A stretch of DNA of 64,000 nt from Tetraselmis striata (taxonomy: Eukaryota > Chlorophyta > Chlorodendrophyceae > Chlorodendrales > Chlorodendraceae): the NCBI GenBank assembly GCA_006384855.1, contig VCJN01001132.1, forward strand, positions 281,005-345,004, given 5' to 3'. Within the stretch, counting starts at the first letter, position 1. Every line of letters begins with the position of its first letter. This document shows positions 9,176 through 18,990 of this stretch, in pieces. The notes beneath the pieces are model-generated. The model was not told where the DNA came from, made no database searches, and worked only from the letters and a program-made list of their open reading frames with translations. A program made the translations under genes and the position numbers.

Positions 9176-9257
9176 AAAAGTAGTGCTAAAACTGCGCATC
9201 CTGCGCAGTCTCCTATATAGAAGACTCTCTCCAGCGCGCAGTTTTAGCACTACTTTT
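9176..9257. promoter_or_regulatory. 22-bp perfect inverted repeat around a TATA-like core
   Basis: The arms 9,176-9,197 and 9,236-9,257 are perfect reverse complements (core GCAGTTTTAGCACTACTTTT on the right arm). The 38-base centre contains CTATATAG. A third, imperfect copy of the arm (GCGCACTTTTAGCAGTCG) lies at 9,314-9,335 ahead of the next gene. The placement in a gene-free gap between integrase-side genes and the Tyr-rich gene suggests a regulatory site, a transcription terminator hairpin or an origin-like element. The choice among these is inference. Confidence 0.6.
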
Positions 9258-9369
9258 ACCATCGGACGGAAAACGACGCATATTTCTGCGCATCGGAGTG
9301 ATGTTTTCAGGAAGCGCACTTTTAGCAGTCGTTTTGTGCGCTCGAAAAATATCTTCTATGGTTATCAGA

Positions 9370-9612
9370 ATGAACAACGAGGAGTACAGACTGCTACGGG
9401 AGCGCAACAACGCGGCCAGGCGCAAATATTACGCAAACAACAAGGAAAAGGTGGCGGCGAAGAAGGCGGAATATCGAAAGAACAATGTGGATAAAATAAA
9501 GGAACACAAGAAGTGGTACTATGAACAAAACAAAGAACGCTTAAAGCAGTGCGCTCTCGCGTACTATTACCGAAAGAAGGACGAATGTGCCGCGGTACGT
9601 CTCGAAGCTTGA
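9370..9612 (+). CDS. Small Lys/Tyr/Asn-rich viral protein (YY family, copy 2)
   Basis: The 80-codon frame starts MNNEEYRLLRERNNAARRKY and carries three repeats of the type 'YY.NNKEKV..KK.EYRKNN', the last being 'KKWYYEQNKERLKQ'. The repeat period is about 14-18 residues. Codon use is more A/T-rich than in its neighbours, which may indicate a different origin. It follows the inverted repeat at 9,176-9,257 and precedes the primase-helicase by 23 bases. It is likely helical and basic; the role is unknown. Confidence 0.55.
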   Translation: MNNEEYRLLRERNNAARRKYYANNKEKVAAKKAEYRKNNVDKIKEHKKWYYEQNKERLKQCALAYYYRKKDECAAVRLEA

Positions 9613-9635
9613 TTTTTTTTTGAAGAGTAATATAA

Positions 9636-12600
9636 ATGGCAACCACGCGCAGAACCTCGTACACCAGGGAGTATCTTCGGATCATGTGGGACAACAAGCT
9701 CCAACCGGCGATCGATCGGCGGGAGCCGGGACAGCGGGTCGTGTGTGCGGAACCTCCTTGTGGGCGCTCGCGGCTGTACGCCCCCATGTCTTCCGAGGAC
9801 TTCGCGCGGATCTCCGCGAAGAACCGCCACCTGTACGAAGTGATCCTCGGCGACCTCCCGCGGGAGTTGTACTTCGACTTCGAGGTTTACGATCGGGGGC
9901 TCGAAGAAGCCGCGGATGTCCTGAACGAGATCAGGAACACCATCGCGAAACACTTCGGCGACATCCGCCTCGCGATATCGGGATCGGTTGCGACGGTCAC
10001 GAGGGACGGCGAGGAGAAGATGAAGCACTCGTATCACGTCACGTGTCCCGATATCGTGTACGCGAACTGGCAGGAGCAGCAAGAGAACTTACACGATTTC
10101 ATCGAGTTCTACAAGAAAGACGGCTTCGACCCGGCCGTGTACGGGCGGACGTCCCAGCTCATGAAGATGGTCGGCTTGTCCAAGCGAGGGGATCCCAGAG
10201 TTCAGGTTATCGTTCAGGATGATGTTCGAGAAAACCATTTCATCACGGCGTTTCTTAAAGAAGGTGCGGGCCCCGCGAAGCCTCGCGATGTCCCTCAGGC
10301 TGAACCCAGTGTCGCGGGACCTTCGCGGCGGCGCGGTCGTGGCGAGGCCACGTCCGTGGACCTGGCGGCGATAACACCGGTGCCCTTCGTGGCGGAGATT
10401 CCCCCCAACTGGGATATCAGGAGGTCGCCGATATCGGAGACCCTGAAACTCCTGTACCACGACGAGGGGGCGAACCGGTTGGACAGGACCACTCGGTATG
10501 TCATCCTGAAGTGGATCCAGACGCGCAGCGGGACGTTCGAGGACTTCCTCGGGTTCATGAGGGGGGGACGGCCGCTCACTTGCGACAAGATCGAGAAGTA
10601 TCGGAAGGAGTGGGACGCCGACACGAAGGGTGTGAAGGACAACACGATCATGGCAATCCTGAGGGTTCTTCACCCGGCGGTTGAGTTCGGGAACAAACAG
10701 CTTCGGGAACACAGGCAGTACCACGACGTGAAGCCGACCAACTACGTGAGCGCCGCGAGGCAGTTCACCGTTCCCGAGGCCTACGACGGGGAGATGGGGC
10801 GGCCCGGGAGGTCGTACGTGTCCGGCCAGGACTTGACCGAGTGCAAGGTGGACATCTGGGCGCTGCCCCTCGGTTCGGGAAAGACCAGCGGTATGTTGGA
10901 TATCATCAAGTCCAACCCCACCAAGCGTGTCCTGATCGTGACGTGCCGAAAGACCCTCGTGTCGGACATATTCGGGCGAGCGCTAGCGGAGGGCCTCAGT
11001 GCGGTCCAGTACCTGGACGTGAAGGACAAGGCTACCATGGGTTCGCACAACTTCCTCCTCGTTCAGGGCGAGAGTCTCCACTACCTCGCGGACGCCAAGC
11101 CGTACGACATCATCTTCTGCGACGAGTGGGAGAGTTTCATGAACACCTGGCTCTCTCGCGAGACACACGATAAGAATCTGCGAAAGAACTGGGACACCTT
11201 CATGACCCTCTGGGAATGTTCCAAGAAGATCGTGTTGATGGACGCCTTCGTGACCCGAAAATCGACGGAGTTCATGGAGATCATGGGCGACGATTACAGG
11301 ATCCTGGGGTCTCGTCACAGCGCGCCGACCAGAACGCTGCAGTATATCCAGTTCCCGACGGTTGATGGTGCAAATTTACTGACTTCAGAGCGACTGGACG
11401 TGGTCGTGGACCTCGTGATCAACGATCTGTGCGCCGGCAAAAACATTTTCATGTTCTACCCCTACAAGGAAGGTCCGAATTCCATGATGTCGATATGGGA
11501 CCTTCGGACGCGGATCCTGGTGGCCGCCGGCATCGTGGACCACTTCGAGGCGAGTACGATTTACTTTGGGGATCAGGACGACGAGATCAAGAACGGCCTT
11601 AAGAGAACCGAGCGCGCCTTCGCTGGTAAGCGGCTCATCATCTCGAACTCCTGTATCACCGTCGGAGTGTCGTATACGGGCGGGGAATTCGACAAGATGT
11701 ATATCGTGCGACCGAACTTCGTCGGTGTGCGGGACATCATCCAGTTCAGCTACCGGACCCGCAGCCTCCGCGAGAACACCGTTGTTGTCGCCGACATTCC
11801 CACGAAGAGCCATGAGCTCGTCTTTTCGGGAGACTCCAGCCGCATGGCTAACGCGAAACACCTGGACGCCTTCCAGCTTCTGGAACGCTACGCGGAGTTC
11901 GAGAAGAAAACCACGTCCGAGGACATCATGCGGCACTACGCCGGCCTGGCGGGGTACCAGGTCGTGGACGTGGACTACAAGCTCCATCCGATCACCGCCC
12001 GGACAAATATGTTCATCGAAAAGCTGATGCTTGATAATGTTCACGAAAGCGAGCGCACCCATATCACATGGGAATCCGTGGCGGATATCGATCGGAGGGA
12101 GCTCAACACCCTGAAGGAAATGCAGGCGAACAACGAGCCGCTCACGTTCGCCCAGAAGCTCGCGATCCAGAAATGGTTCTTTCGGGAGCTGTTCACGATC
12201 ACCACTCCAACCGCTACCCTGAAAGAGATATGGGAATGGAGACATAAGGGCTCGGGGATCAAGGTAGCTCAATGTGTCACAAATTTCGCGAGGAACGAGT
12301 GGCAACATGCGAGGTACCTCACTCCGTCGCGGCTTGATGAACTGAAGGCGTTCTTCACGGGCGGTATCGACGACATAAAACAGATCGCGCCTTTCACCGA
12401 ATCCGAGAGGAAGATGATCAGGAAAGAGTATGGACTGGCGTCTTTCACGCCAGGGCGCCGGTGCTGCAACGGCAAGCTGATCTCGGTCCTCCTCGACCAC
12501 CTCTTCGGAGTCGCCCTGATCTCACGAGATCCAGTCACGAAGCGATACGAACACGACGATATGGTGAATGAACTCGTTGAGACAGTGTACTCCTGTATGA

Positions 12601-12695
12601 GGATGCCCAACGACGAGGAGTACGGGCCCAGCGACAGGGAATGCCGACACGACGAGGACATGTACTACCAACAGAAGCGGCTCAGGGTTACGTAA
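9636..12695 (+). CDS. Primase (AEP type) fused to an SF2 origin-binding-type helicase
   Basis: The 1,019-codon product starts at an ATG preceded by an AT-rich leader. Residues 1-200 form an archaeo-eukaryotic primase-like domain: 'ELYFDFEVYD' with metal-binding D81 and E83, 'KHSYHV' (His 131/134) and 'YGRTSQLMKMVGLSKRGDPR'. A linker follows. The second half is a superfamily 2 helicase resembling herpes-type origin-binding helicases: Walker A 'LGSGKTSG' near 412, Walker B variant 'CDEWE' near 495, motif V 'SCITVGVSY' and motif VI 'IIQFSYRTRSL' near 700. By family knowledge such fusions prime and unwind DNA for viral replication. No DNA polymerase is visible in this window; it may lie to the left or be supplied by the host. 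No internal break is seen. Confidence 0.8.
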   Translation: MATTRRTSYTREYLRIMWDNKLQPAIDRREPGQRVVCAEPPCGRSRLYAPMSSEDFARISAKNRHLYEVILGDLPRELYFDFEVYDRGLEEAADVLNEIRNTIAKHFGDIRLAISGSVATVTRDGEEKMKHSYHVTCPDIVYANWQEQQENLHDFIEFYKKDGFDPAVYGRTSQLMKMVGLSKRGDPRVQVIVQDDVRENHFITAFLKEGAGPAKPRDVPQAEPSVAGPSRRRGRGEATSVDLAAITPVPFVAEIPPNWDIRRSPISETLKLLYHDEGANRLDRTTRYVILKWIQTRSGTFEDFLGFMRGGRPLTCDKIEKYRKEWDADTKGVKDNTIMAILRVLHPAVEFGNKQLREHRQYHDVKPTNYVSAARQFTVPEAYDGEMGRPGRSYVSGQDLTECKVDIWALPLGSGKTSGMLDIIKSNPTKRVLIVTCRKTLVSDIFGRALAEGLSAVQYLDVKDKATMGSHNFLLVQGESLHYLADAKPYDIIFCDEWESFMNTWLSRETHDKNLRKNWDTFMTLWECSKKIVLMDAFVTRKSTEFMEIMGDDYRILGSRHSAPTRTLQYIQFPTVDGANLLTSERLDVVVDLVINDLCAGKNIFMFYPYKEGPNSMMSIWDLRTRILVAAGIVDHFEASTIYFGDQDDEIKNGLKRTERAFAGKRLIISNSCITVGVSYTGGEFDKMYIVRPNFVGVRDIIQFSYRTRSLRENTVVVADIPTKSHELVFSGDSSRMANAKHLDAFQLLERYAEFEKKTTSEDIMRHYAGLAGYQVVDVDYKLHPITARTNMFIEKLMLDNVHESERTHITWESVADIDRRELNTLKEMQANNEPLTFAQKLAIQKWFFRELFTITTPTATLKEIWEWRHKGSGIKVAQCVTNFARNEWQHARYLTPSRLDELKAFFTGGIDDIKQIAPFTESERKMIRKEYGLASFTPGRRCCNGKLISVLLDHLFGVALISRDPVTKRYEHDDMVNELVETVYSCMRMPNDEEYGPSDRECRHDEDMYYQQKRLRVT

Positions 12696-12739
12696 AGCGC
12701 GTAAGGAGATACAAAATTATTATCTTGGGACAGGACAAA

Positions 12740-12964
12740 ATGGTATTCGGACAGCTCTGCCAAGCCACAACCACCGGCCAGCCCCTGGACCCCAAGCCCC
12801 TCTCCGAGTACACCTTCCAAAGCGGCAAGTTCCGCGGCAAGACGTTTGAGCAGGTCGCCAGCGACCCAATGAACAGGGGATACTGTCAGTGGGTCAAGCA
12901 TAAGAAGGACCTGGCGGGGGCCATGTCCGTCTTCAGGGAGTATTTGGTCTCCGAGCGGTCTTAA
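12740..12964 (+). CDS. ExoX C-terminal-like small protein
   Basis: The 74-codon frame is taken from the ATG at 12,740, after an AT-rich leader; the longer upstream extension overlaps the helicase gene and looks non-coding. The core 'YTFQSGKFRGKTFEQVASDP' followed by 'YCQWVKHKK' and a helix 'AMSVFREYL' matches the small domain found at the C-terminus of ExoX-like exonucleases and as stand-alone proteins in large DNA viruses and PLVs. It is presumed to bind nucleic acid or assist a nuclease. No catalytic exonuclease motif is present, so it is not itself a nuclease. Confidence 0.6.
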   Translation: MVFGQLCQATTTGQPLDPKPLSEYTFQSGKFRGKTFEQVASDPMNRGYCQWVKHKKDLAGAMSVFREYLVSERS

Positions 12965-12980
12965 ACATGTAAGAAATCGA

Positions 12981-13151
12981 TTATTCGTATTTGCGGGGAC
13001 GTCCCGGCGGCACCTTTGACAACCCGGCCGCGGCGCGGCGCTTCCGGTACCGCTCCAGTGCATTAGCGCGACACCGGTCAATTTCCCGGTAATATTGCCT
13101 GGACCTTTCGCGGGCCGCGGCCATTCTGGCTTCATCGCGGTCGGTCGCCAT
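12981..13151 (-). CDS. Small Arg-rich viral protein (YY family, copy 3)
   Basis: The 56-codon frame begins MATDRDEARMAAARERSRQY and continues 'YREIDRCRANALERYRKRR' to 'VPPGRPRKYE'. The YY-x(n)-R-A-N-A-L-x-R-Y spacing and the GRPR tail match the protein at 8,927-9,121 closely, so the two are probably paralogues. It is convergent with the ExoX-like gene and divergent from the methyltransferase. The longer upstream extension of this frame crosses the methyltransferase start and is not taken as coding. Confidence 0.5.
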   Translation of the reverse strand: MATDRDEARMAAARERSRQYYREIDRCRANALERYRKRRAAAGLSKVPPGRPRKYE

Positions 13152-13254
13152 GTTTAATGTACAATATATTTTTCTCACGCGGGAGGTGCGCGCAGGTTCG
13201 TCCCGAAAAGACGGACCCGGGGCATTTTCTTGTTTTTTGTCGTCACGATCGGTA

Positions 13255-13911
13255 ATGATTCGCGTTCTGGATGTTTGTTCGGGATCCCAGAGCGTGGGGT
13301 CGGCCTTGCGCGAGATGTATGGCCACGACAGGGTGGAGTACGTGTCGGTGGACACCACCGCCTCGACGCGCCCGACGCACATGGTGGACGTGCGCGAGTG
13401 GGATTACCGGTCGGCGTACCCCCAGGGGCACTTCGACGTTATATGGGCCAGCCCGCCGTGCACCGAGTACAGCACGGCGAAGACGATCGGCGTGCGTGAC
13501 CTCGCGCTGGCGGACTCGATCGCGCGGAAGTGCCTCGAGATCATCGAGTGGTTCGGGCCGCGCCACTGGTTCATCGAGAACCCGTATACGGGAATGCTCA
13601 GGAAAAGGGAGTTCATGGCGCCGCTGGAGCCGTTCCTGCACCGGTGCACGTACTGCAAATACGGGCGGGATTATAAGAAGTACACCGCGATCTGGACCAA
13701 CAAGGCGGGCCTCGAGCTGAAGCACTGCCACCTCGACCCTTGCGATTACAAGCGCGAGAACGGCATCCACCTGGCGTGCGCCCAGAACGGGCTGCACGGC
13801 GACCCGCGGAAGCGGCCGTTCAAGCGCCGCACGGGGCGGGCCAAGACGTACCAGATCCCGGAGGCGCTGCTGGCCGAGCTGTTCGCGGGCGTCGCGGCGG
13901 CGGAGGCGTGA
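13255..13911 (+). CDS. C5-cytosine DNA methyltransferase
   Basis: The 218-codon frame from ATG 13,255 starts 'MIRVLDVCSGSQSVG', the S-adenosylmethionine-binding motif I in a variant form. It has the catalytic Pro-Cys motif IV as 'WASPPCTEYSTAKT' and motif VI as 'WFIENP'. Later segments ('HCTYCKYGRDYKKYTAIWTN', then a basic 'KRPFKRRTGRAKTYQIP') fit the C-terminal part of short viral C5 methyltransferases. Known members transfer a methyl group to cytosine C5 in double-stranded DNA. The product could modify the viral genome or resemble host chromatin marks; that is inference. A longer upstream start at 13,150 is less likely because it overlaps the divergent small gene. It is the last recognisable viral gene on the right. 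Confidence 0.85.
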   Translation: MIRVLDVCSGSQSVGSALREMYGHDRVEYVSVDTTASTRPTHMVDVREWDYRSAYPQGHFDVIWASPPCTEYSTAKTIGVRDLALADSIARKCLEIIEWFGPRHWFIENPYTGMLRKREFMAPLEPFLHRCTYCKYGRDYKKYTAIWTNKAGLELKHCHLDPCDYKRENGIHLACAQNGLHGDPRKRPFKRRTGRAKTYQIPEALLAELFAGVAAAEA

Positions 13912-14054
13912 GGCGGTAAAGTACTGGGACGCCGGGTCCCGTAGGGCTGAAACCGCGTAACGGTCAGGGTGCAAGGGCTTAAGCGGAGGTCATGGCCGTT
14001 ACAATCCCCGATTGACGTCAAATGGGGCCCTCACGGGTACCGTATGTAGCTACC
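13912..14054. other. Junction between the viral element and repeat DNA
   Basis: After the methyltransferase stop there is no further gene. A short non-coding stretch leads into CCGTATGTAG-type duplicated words (14,040-14,065), where homology to the outer part of the right inverted arm begins. No terminal inverted repeat of the virus could be tested because its left end lies outside the window. Confidence 0.5.
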
Positions 14055-14399
14055 GTATGTAGCGACTATACCGGGGGCGGCAAGCCGAAAGGAAGTTGGG
14101 TGGTGCAATCAGTGGGCAGTTTTTTTCTCTCCAGCCGCCGAGATTGTGCCGCGCGAGCCCGGTTTGGGCCTTTCCTGCGTGACTTGCTTCAAAATAAGAG
14201 CGGAGAAGTCGTGTGATACAGAGAGGAGGTCCGCAAAGTCGCGAGTATATAAGCGCCGCGGGCCGGCACACCAATTGGGAAGAAGTCGTGTGATACAGAA
14301 AGCAGGTCCGCAGCGCCGCGGGCCGGCACCATCATGCGTTTTGATGAAGTTTCTGCGGTCTATGTGGTAGTGTCGCAGTCTTAATGCATATACGGAGCC

Positions 14400-17370
14400 G
14401 AATGACTTACCCGTTCGGCTAGATTGTACATTGCCGACATATTATATACGACAATCTTATCTTCTGGCCGACCATATTCTCAGCTGCCCCCCCCCCCCCC
14501 CCCCCCATATATGCTTATACATGGCAAGATTACACGGGCGCGACGAGCATGAGGCGCGACTTCCAAACTAAAAGCGGAGGAGTCGTGTGACAGAGAGGGG
14601 TGGTGCAATACCACGCGTTTTGGTAAAGATATCCCCGGGGAGGGGATACTGCGGTTTACAATGTGGAAATGAGTCCCGCATTCGTAAAGCATACATATGG
14701 AGCCGAATACAACATCTGGCATTCGGCTAGATTGTCAGTTGCCGACCTCACATATACAACAAATATAGCTCCGAGCCTCTGGGGGAGTTGCGCATCCAAG
14801 TGCCTACTGCAGCCTCCCTTGAGTCCGACGGCACCGAGCAGCGTGGGTCTGTGGGACCTTCAGATTTGGCTCATTACTACAAACCGAATTAGGGCAAGAA
14901 GTATACCCTAGTCAGGGTTGAACAATCTTGCTCACCGTGCAGAGTGCGACGCACTTACCATCGCAGTCCAGATACAACTCCATAGCACGTTACGGGAAGC
15001 CGGCACCACCAATAAGGGCATCATGCGTTTTAGAGAAAGTTACTGCGGGGTCTATGGTAGTGCCGCATTCGCAAAGCACATACGGAGCCGAATCCCACAC
15101 CGTGCGGCTAGATTTCGAGTTGCCGAGCCCGTATACAGAGATCTTATATGGCCGACGACCATATTCTCAGCTCTTGACCTGCATATATGCTTGTGTATAG
15201 CAAGGGAGCACGGCCGACGGCCATGGTGCGTAGCTTACAACATAAAAGTGGACGATGACGAGTCGTGTGACAGAGAGGGGATCCGAAAACCCGCAAGTAT
15301 GAGGGCCGCGGGCCGGCACCGCCAAGGGTATTCGTGCGTTTTAAATGAAGTTACTGCGGTCTATGTGGTAATGCCGCAGTCGTAAACCACATACGGAGCC
15401 GAATACCACACCCGTGCGGCTAGACTGCGAGTTGCCGAACCCGTACACAACAATCTTCTATGGCCGACGACCAGATTCTCAAATATGCCGACCCCCAAAT
15501 ATGCTTTCATTACACGGCCGGCGGCGGCCATGGTGCGCGGCTTGCAACAAAAAGTGGAGGAGTCGTGTGACGTAGAGAGGGGGTTCGCAAAGCCGCAAGT
15601 GTAAGCGCCGCGGGCCGGCACCACAAAGGGCATCACGCGTTTTTGATTTTTTTCACCGGTGTTTGTGGTATGTAGTGTCGCAGTCGCAAAGCACATACTG
15701 AGACGAATGTCACACCCGTTCGGCTAGATTGCGAGTTGCCGAGCCCGTATATACAGGAAACTTCCATGGCCGACGACTAAATTCCAAGCAGCCGACCCCC
15801 ATATATATGCCTGTACATAGCAACATTACAAGGCCGACGGCCGTGACGCGGGACTTGCAGAAAAGGCCAAGGACGAGTCGTGTGACACAGAGAGGGGGTT
15901 CGCAAAGCCGCAAGTATGAGCGCCGCAGGCCGGCACCACAAAGGGCATCATGCGTTTTTGATTTACTCCGGTGTATGTGGTATAGTGTCGCAGTCGCAAA
16001 GCACATACGGAGACGAATGACACACCCGTTCGGCTAGATTGCAAGTTGCCGAGCCCGTATACATCAGTCTTCTATGGCCGACGACCAGATTCCAAGCAGC
16101 CGACCCTCATATATGCTTTTATACGCGAGTCTCGCAAATAAAAGCGGAGGAGTCGTGTGATTCAGAGAGGGGGTTCGCAAAGCCGCAAGTGTGAGCGCCG
16201 CGGGCCGGCACCACAAAGGGCATCACGCGTTTTTGATTTTTTTCACCGGTGTTTGTGGTATGTAGTGTCGCAGTCGCAAAGCACATACTGAGACGAATGA
16301 CACACCCGTTCGGCTAGATTGCGAGTTGCCGAGCCCGTATATACAGGAAACTTCCATGGCCGACGACTAAATTCCAAGCAGCTGACCCCCATATATATGC
16401 CTGTACATAGCAACATTACAAGGCCGACGGCCGTGACACGGGACTTGCAGAAAAGGCCAAGGACGAGTCGTGTGACACAGAGAGGGGGTTCGCAAAGCCG
16501 CAAGTATGAGCGCCGCAGACCGGCACCACAAAAGGCATCATGCGTTTTTGATTTACTCCGGTGTATGTGGTATAGTGTCGCAGTCGCAAAGCACATACGG
16601 AGACGAATGACACACACGTTCGGCTAGATTGCAAGTTGCCGAGCCCGTATACAACAATCTTCTATGGCCGACGACCAGATTCCAAGCAGCCGACCCTCAT
16701 ATATGCTTCTTTTACGCGAGTCTCGCAAAGCCGCAAGTGTGAGCGCCGCGGGCCGGCACCACAAAGGGCATCACGCGTTTTTGATTTTTTTCACCGGTGT
16801 TTGTGGTATGTAGTGTCGCAGTCGCAAAGCACATACGGAGACGAATGACACACCCGTTCGGCTAGATTGCGAGTTGCCGGGCCCGTATATAGAGCAAACT
16901 TCCATGGCCGACGACTAAATTCCAAGCAGCCGACCCCCATATATATGCCTGTACATAGCAACATTACAAGGCCGACGGCCGTGACGCGGGACTTGCAGAA
17001 AAAGCGAAGGACGAGTTGTGTGACACAGAGAGGGGGTTCGCAAGGCCGCAAGTATGACCGCCGCAGGCCGGCGCCACAAAGGGCATCATGCGTTTTTGAT
17101 TTACTCCGGTGTATGTGGTATAGTGTCGCAGTCGCAAAGCACATACGGAGACGAATGACACACCCGTTTGGCTAGAATGTGAGTTGCCGAGCCCGTATAC
17201 AGCAATCTTCTATGGCCGACGACCAGACTCCAAGCAGCCGACCCTCACATATGCTTTTACACGCGAGTCGCGCAAATAAAAGCGGAGGAGTCGTGTGATT
17301 CAGAGAGGGGGTTCGCAAACCCGCAAGTGTGAGCGCCGCGGGCTGGCACCACAATGGGCATCATGCGTTT
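14400..17370 (+). repeat. Tandem array of about 300-bp units with higher-order structure
   Basis: The landmark CGGCTAGATT followed by GTTGCCGA recurs at about 14,411, 14,725, 15,100, 15,414, 15,719, 16,029, 16,310, 16,618, 16,857 and 17,167. Most intervals are 280-310 bases, one is 239. From 15,719 on, units alternate between two types, giving a dimer of about 590 bases that is present three times here (the last shortened). The mirrored array in the right arm has only two such dimers. Each unit includes CATATAT words and GTCGTGTGA followed by CAGAGAG. A poly-C run interrupts one early unit at about 14,487-14,506. Confidence 0.85.
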
Positions 17371-18239
17371 TTGATGTGGGCTTGGCAATAGTATATAGAT
17401 TGCTAGGCAGATTGCTGACTTCAGGCACGCTGTACTACCCGCCTATATGGCTGCCAATCGTTTAAAATGCGGATGTATACGACAAAGAAGGATTCTGAAT
17501 GAGCATATGCTTGACGATACTATACAGATTGCTAGGCAGTACCGCTAATACCTGATATTTGCTTACGGCACGCCATAGATTGCTGTATTTTGGCATCCCG
17601 TAACTGCCTAGATGAATGGCAATCTTTGTGCATGCGCATATATATGGCATAGAAAGAATATGAATGCGCATAGGCTCACAGTTTGCTTGCCGTCCCCGGT
17701 CGATACGGGTACCTGCGTATTACTCTGGCCGTAGCCACTGCTTGATGGCCGCTCGCGACTGCGCCACGATTGCATGCGCGGGGTTTTTGCATCTACAAAC
17801 TCCCCGCCCGCTGCTTACTACAATCTTGGGGGCGCGGTACCAGACTAATGCGAGATTGTTAGTTCTCTTAACAATTACTACTACACTACGATTGATGGCG
17901 CCAAGAGGGAGTGGGTGTAGCGTGCAAATTAACAATTACTACTACGCTACAATTGATGGCGCCACGAGGGGAGTGGGTTTAGCGTGCAAATACACGGTCT
18001 GCAATATACAGGATGGCTACAATCAGACTCCAATCTCGGGGCGCGGTACCGGGAGATGATTGCTATTTGCGATGCTGCCAGTGGTATAACGCTACGATTG
18101 AAGGCGCCATGGCTGTATGCACGCGCGCGGGAGTGCCAACCGCTGCTACTCACACAGCCGTGGTGCCGTCAATCTTAGCATTATACCAAACAACACAAAT
18201 AGCAAACTGTCGATACCGCACCCCAAAATTAGGCCGTTC

Positions 18240-18990
18240 CGGCATGCCGTGCCGGAGGCAACAATCTGCGGCGCAGTGCAGCAATCTAGGGCTCACCGTC
18301 GCGAATATGATGTACCTGGGGGTGAAACTATCCACCTATGTCTTGATGTCGAGCCCATGCGCATGCATGATACTTCTATATGCCGCATTATCCTGGTACT
18401 GTAAGCATTTGTGTATGGATTTCAAACATGCCAAAGGAAACAATCTGCGGCGGGGCGCAACAATCTGAGGCTTTGCCAAAGTAAAGTTCTCAGGCGAGCA
18501 CCTCGCTGGCAATCGTACATTCTCGTCAAGCGTGTGCGCTTTTGTCGTGCAGGTTTGCAACAAATACCCCGGACAAGGAAAGTGTCTCAGCCAGGTAGGC
18601 CGTTCCTGCCTGCCGAAGGCAACAATCTGCGGCAATCTAGGGCTCGCCGTCGCGAATATGATGTACCTGGGGGTGTGGCTATCTACCTATGTCGTGTCGC
18701 CGAGCCCATGCGCATGCATAATACTTCTATATGCCGCATTATCCGGGTACTGTAAGGTTTCGCAGCCGTGTGCGGATTTAAAACATGCCTGAGGCAACAA
18801 TCTGCGGCGTGGCGCGCAACAATCTAGGGCTTTCACTAAGCCGAAGTGAAGTTCTCGGGAGAGCACCTCGCTAGCAGTCGTACTTTCCCGTCAACCCTAT
18901 GCGCTTTTGTCATACAAGTATGCAACAAATACCCCAGACAAGGAAAGTGTTTCAGCCAGGTAGGCAGTTACCGCATGCCTAACGCAACAC
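18240..18990 (+). repeat. Modular repeat with paired CAATCTGCGG / CAATCTAGGG sites
   Basis: CAATCT occurs at 18,262, 18,282, 18,441, 18,461, 18,623, 18,633, 18,798 and 18,819, as four doublets 10-21 bases apart. The doublets separate two alternating module types of about 160-180 bases: one with GTGAAGTTCTCGGG, the other with AATATGATGTACCTGGGGGT. The same modules recur in the right arm and in the array at 28,320-29,845. Confidence 0.8.

Noticed and set aside
15361..17175. Repeated 100-120-codon frames in the tandem arrays of both arms
   Set aside because: They recur only because the DNA unit recurs; both strands are open equally, amino acid composition is not protein-like, and changes between units show no codon pattern.
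14400..17370. CRISPR array in the regularly spaced repeats
   Set aside because: Units are about 300 bases and are themselves repeats, with no unique spacers; this is eukaryotic satellite-like DNA.
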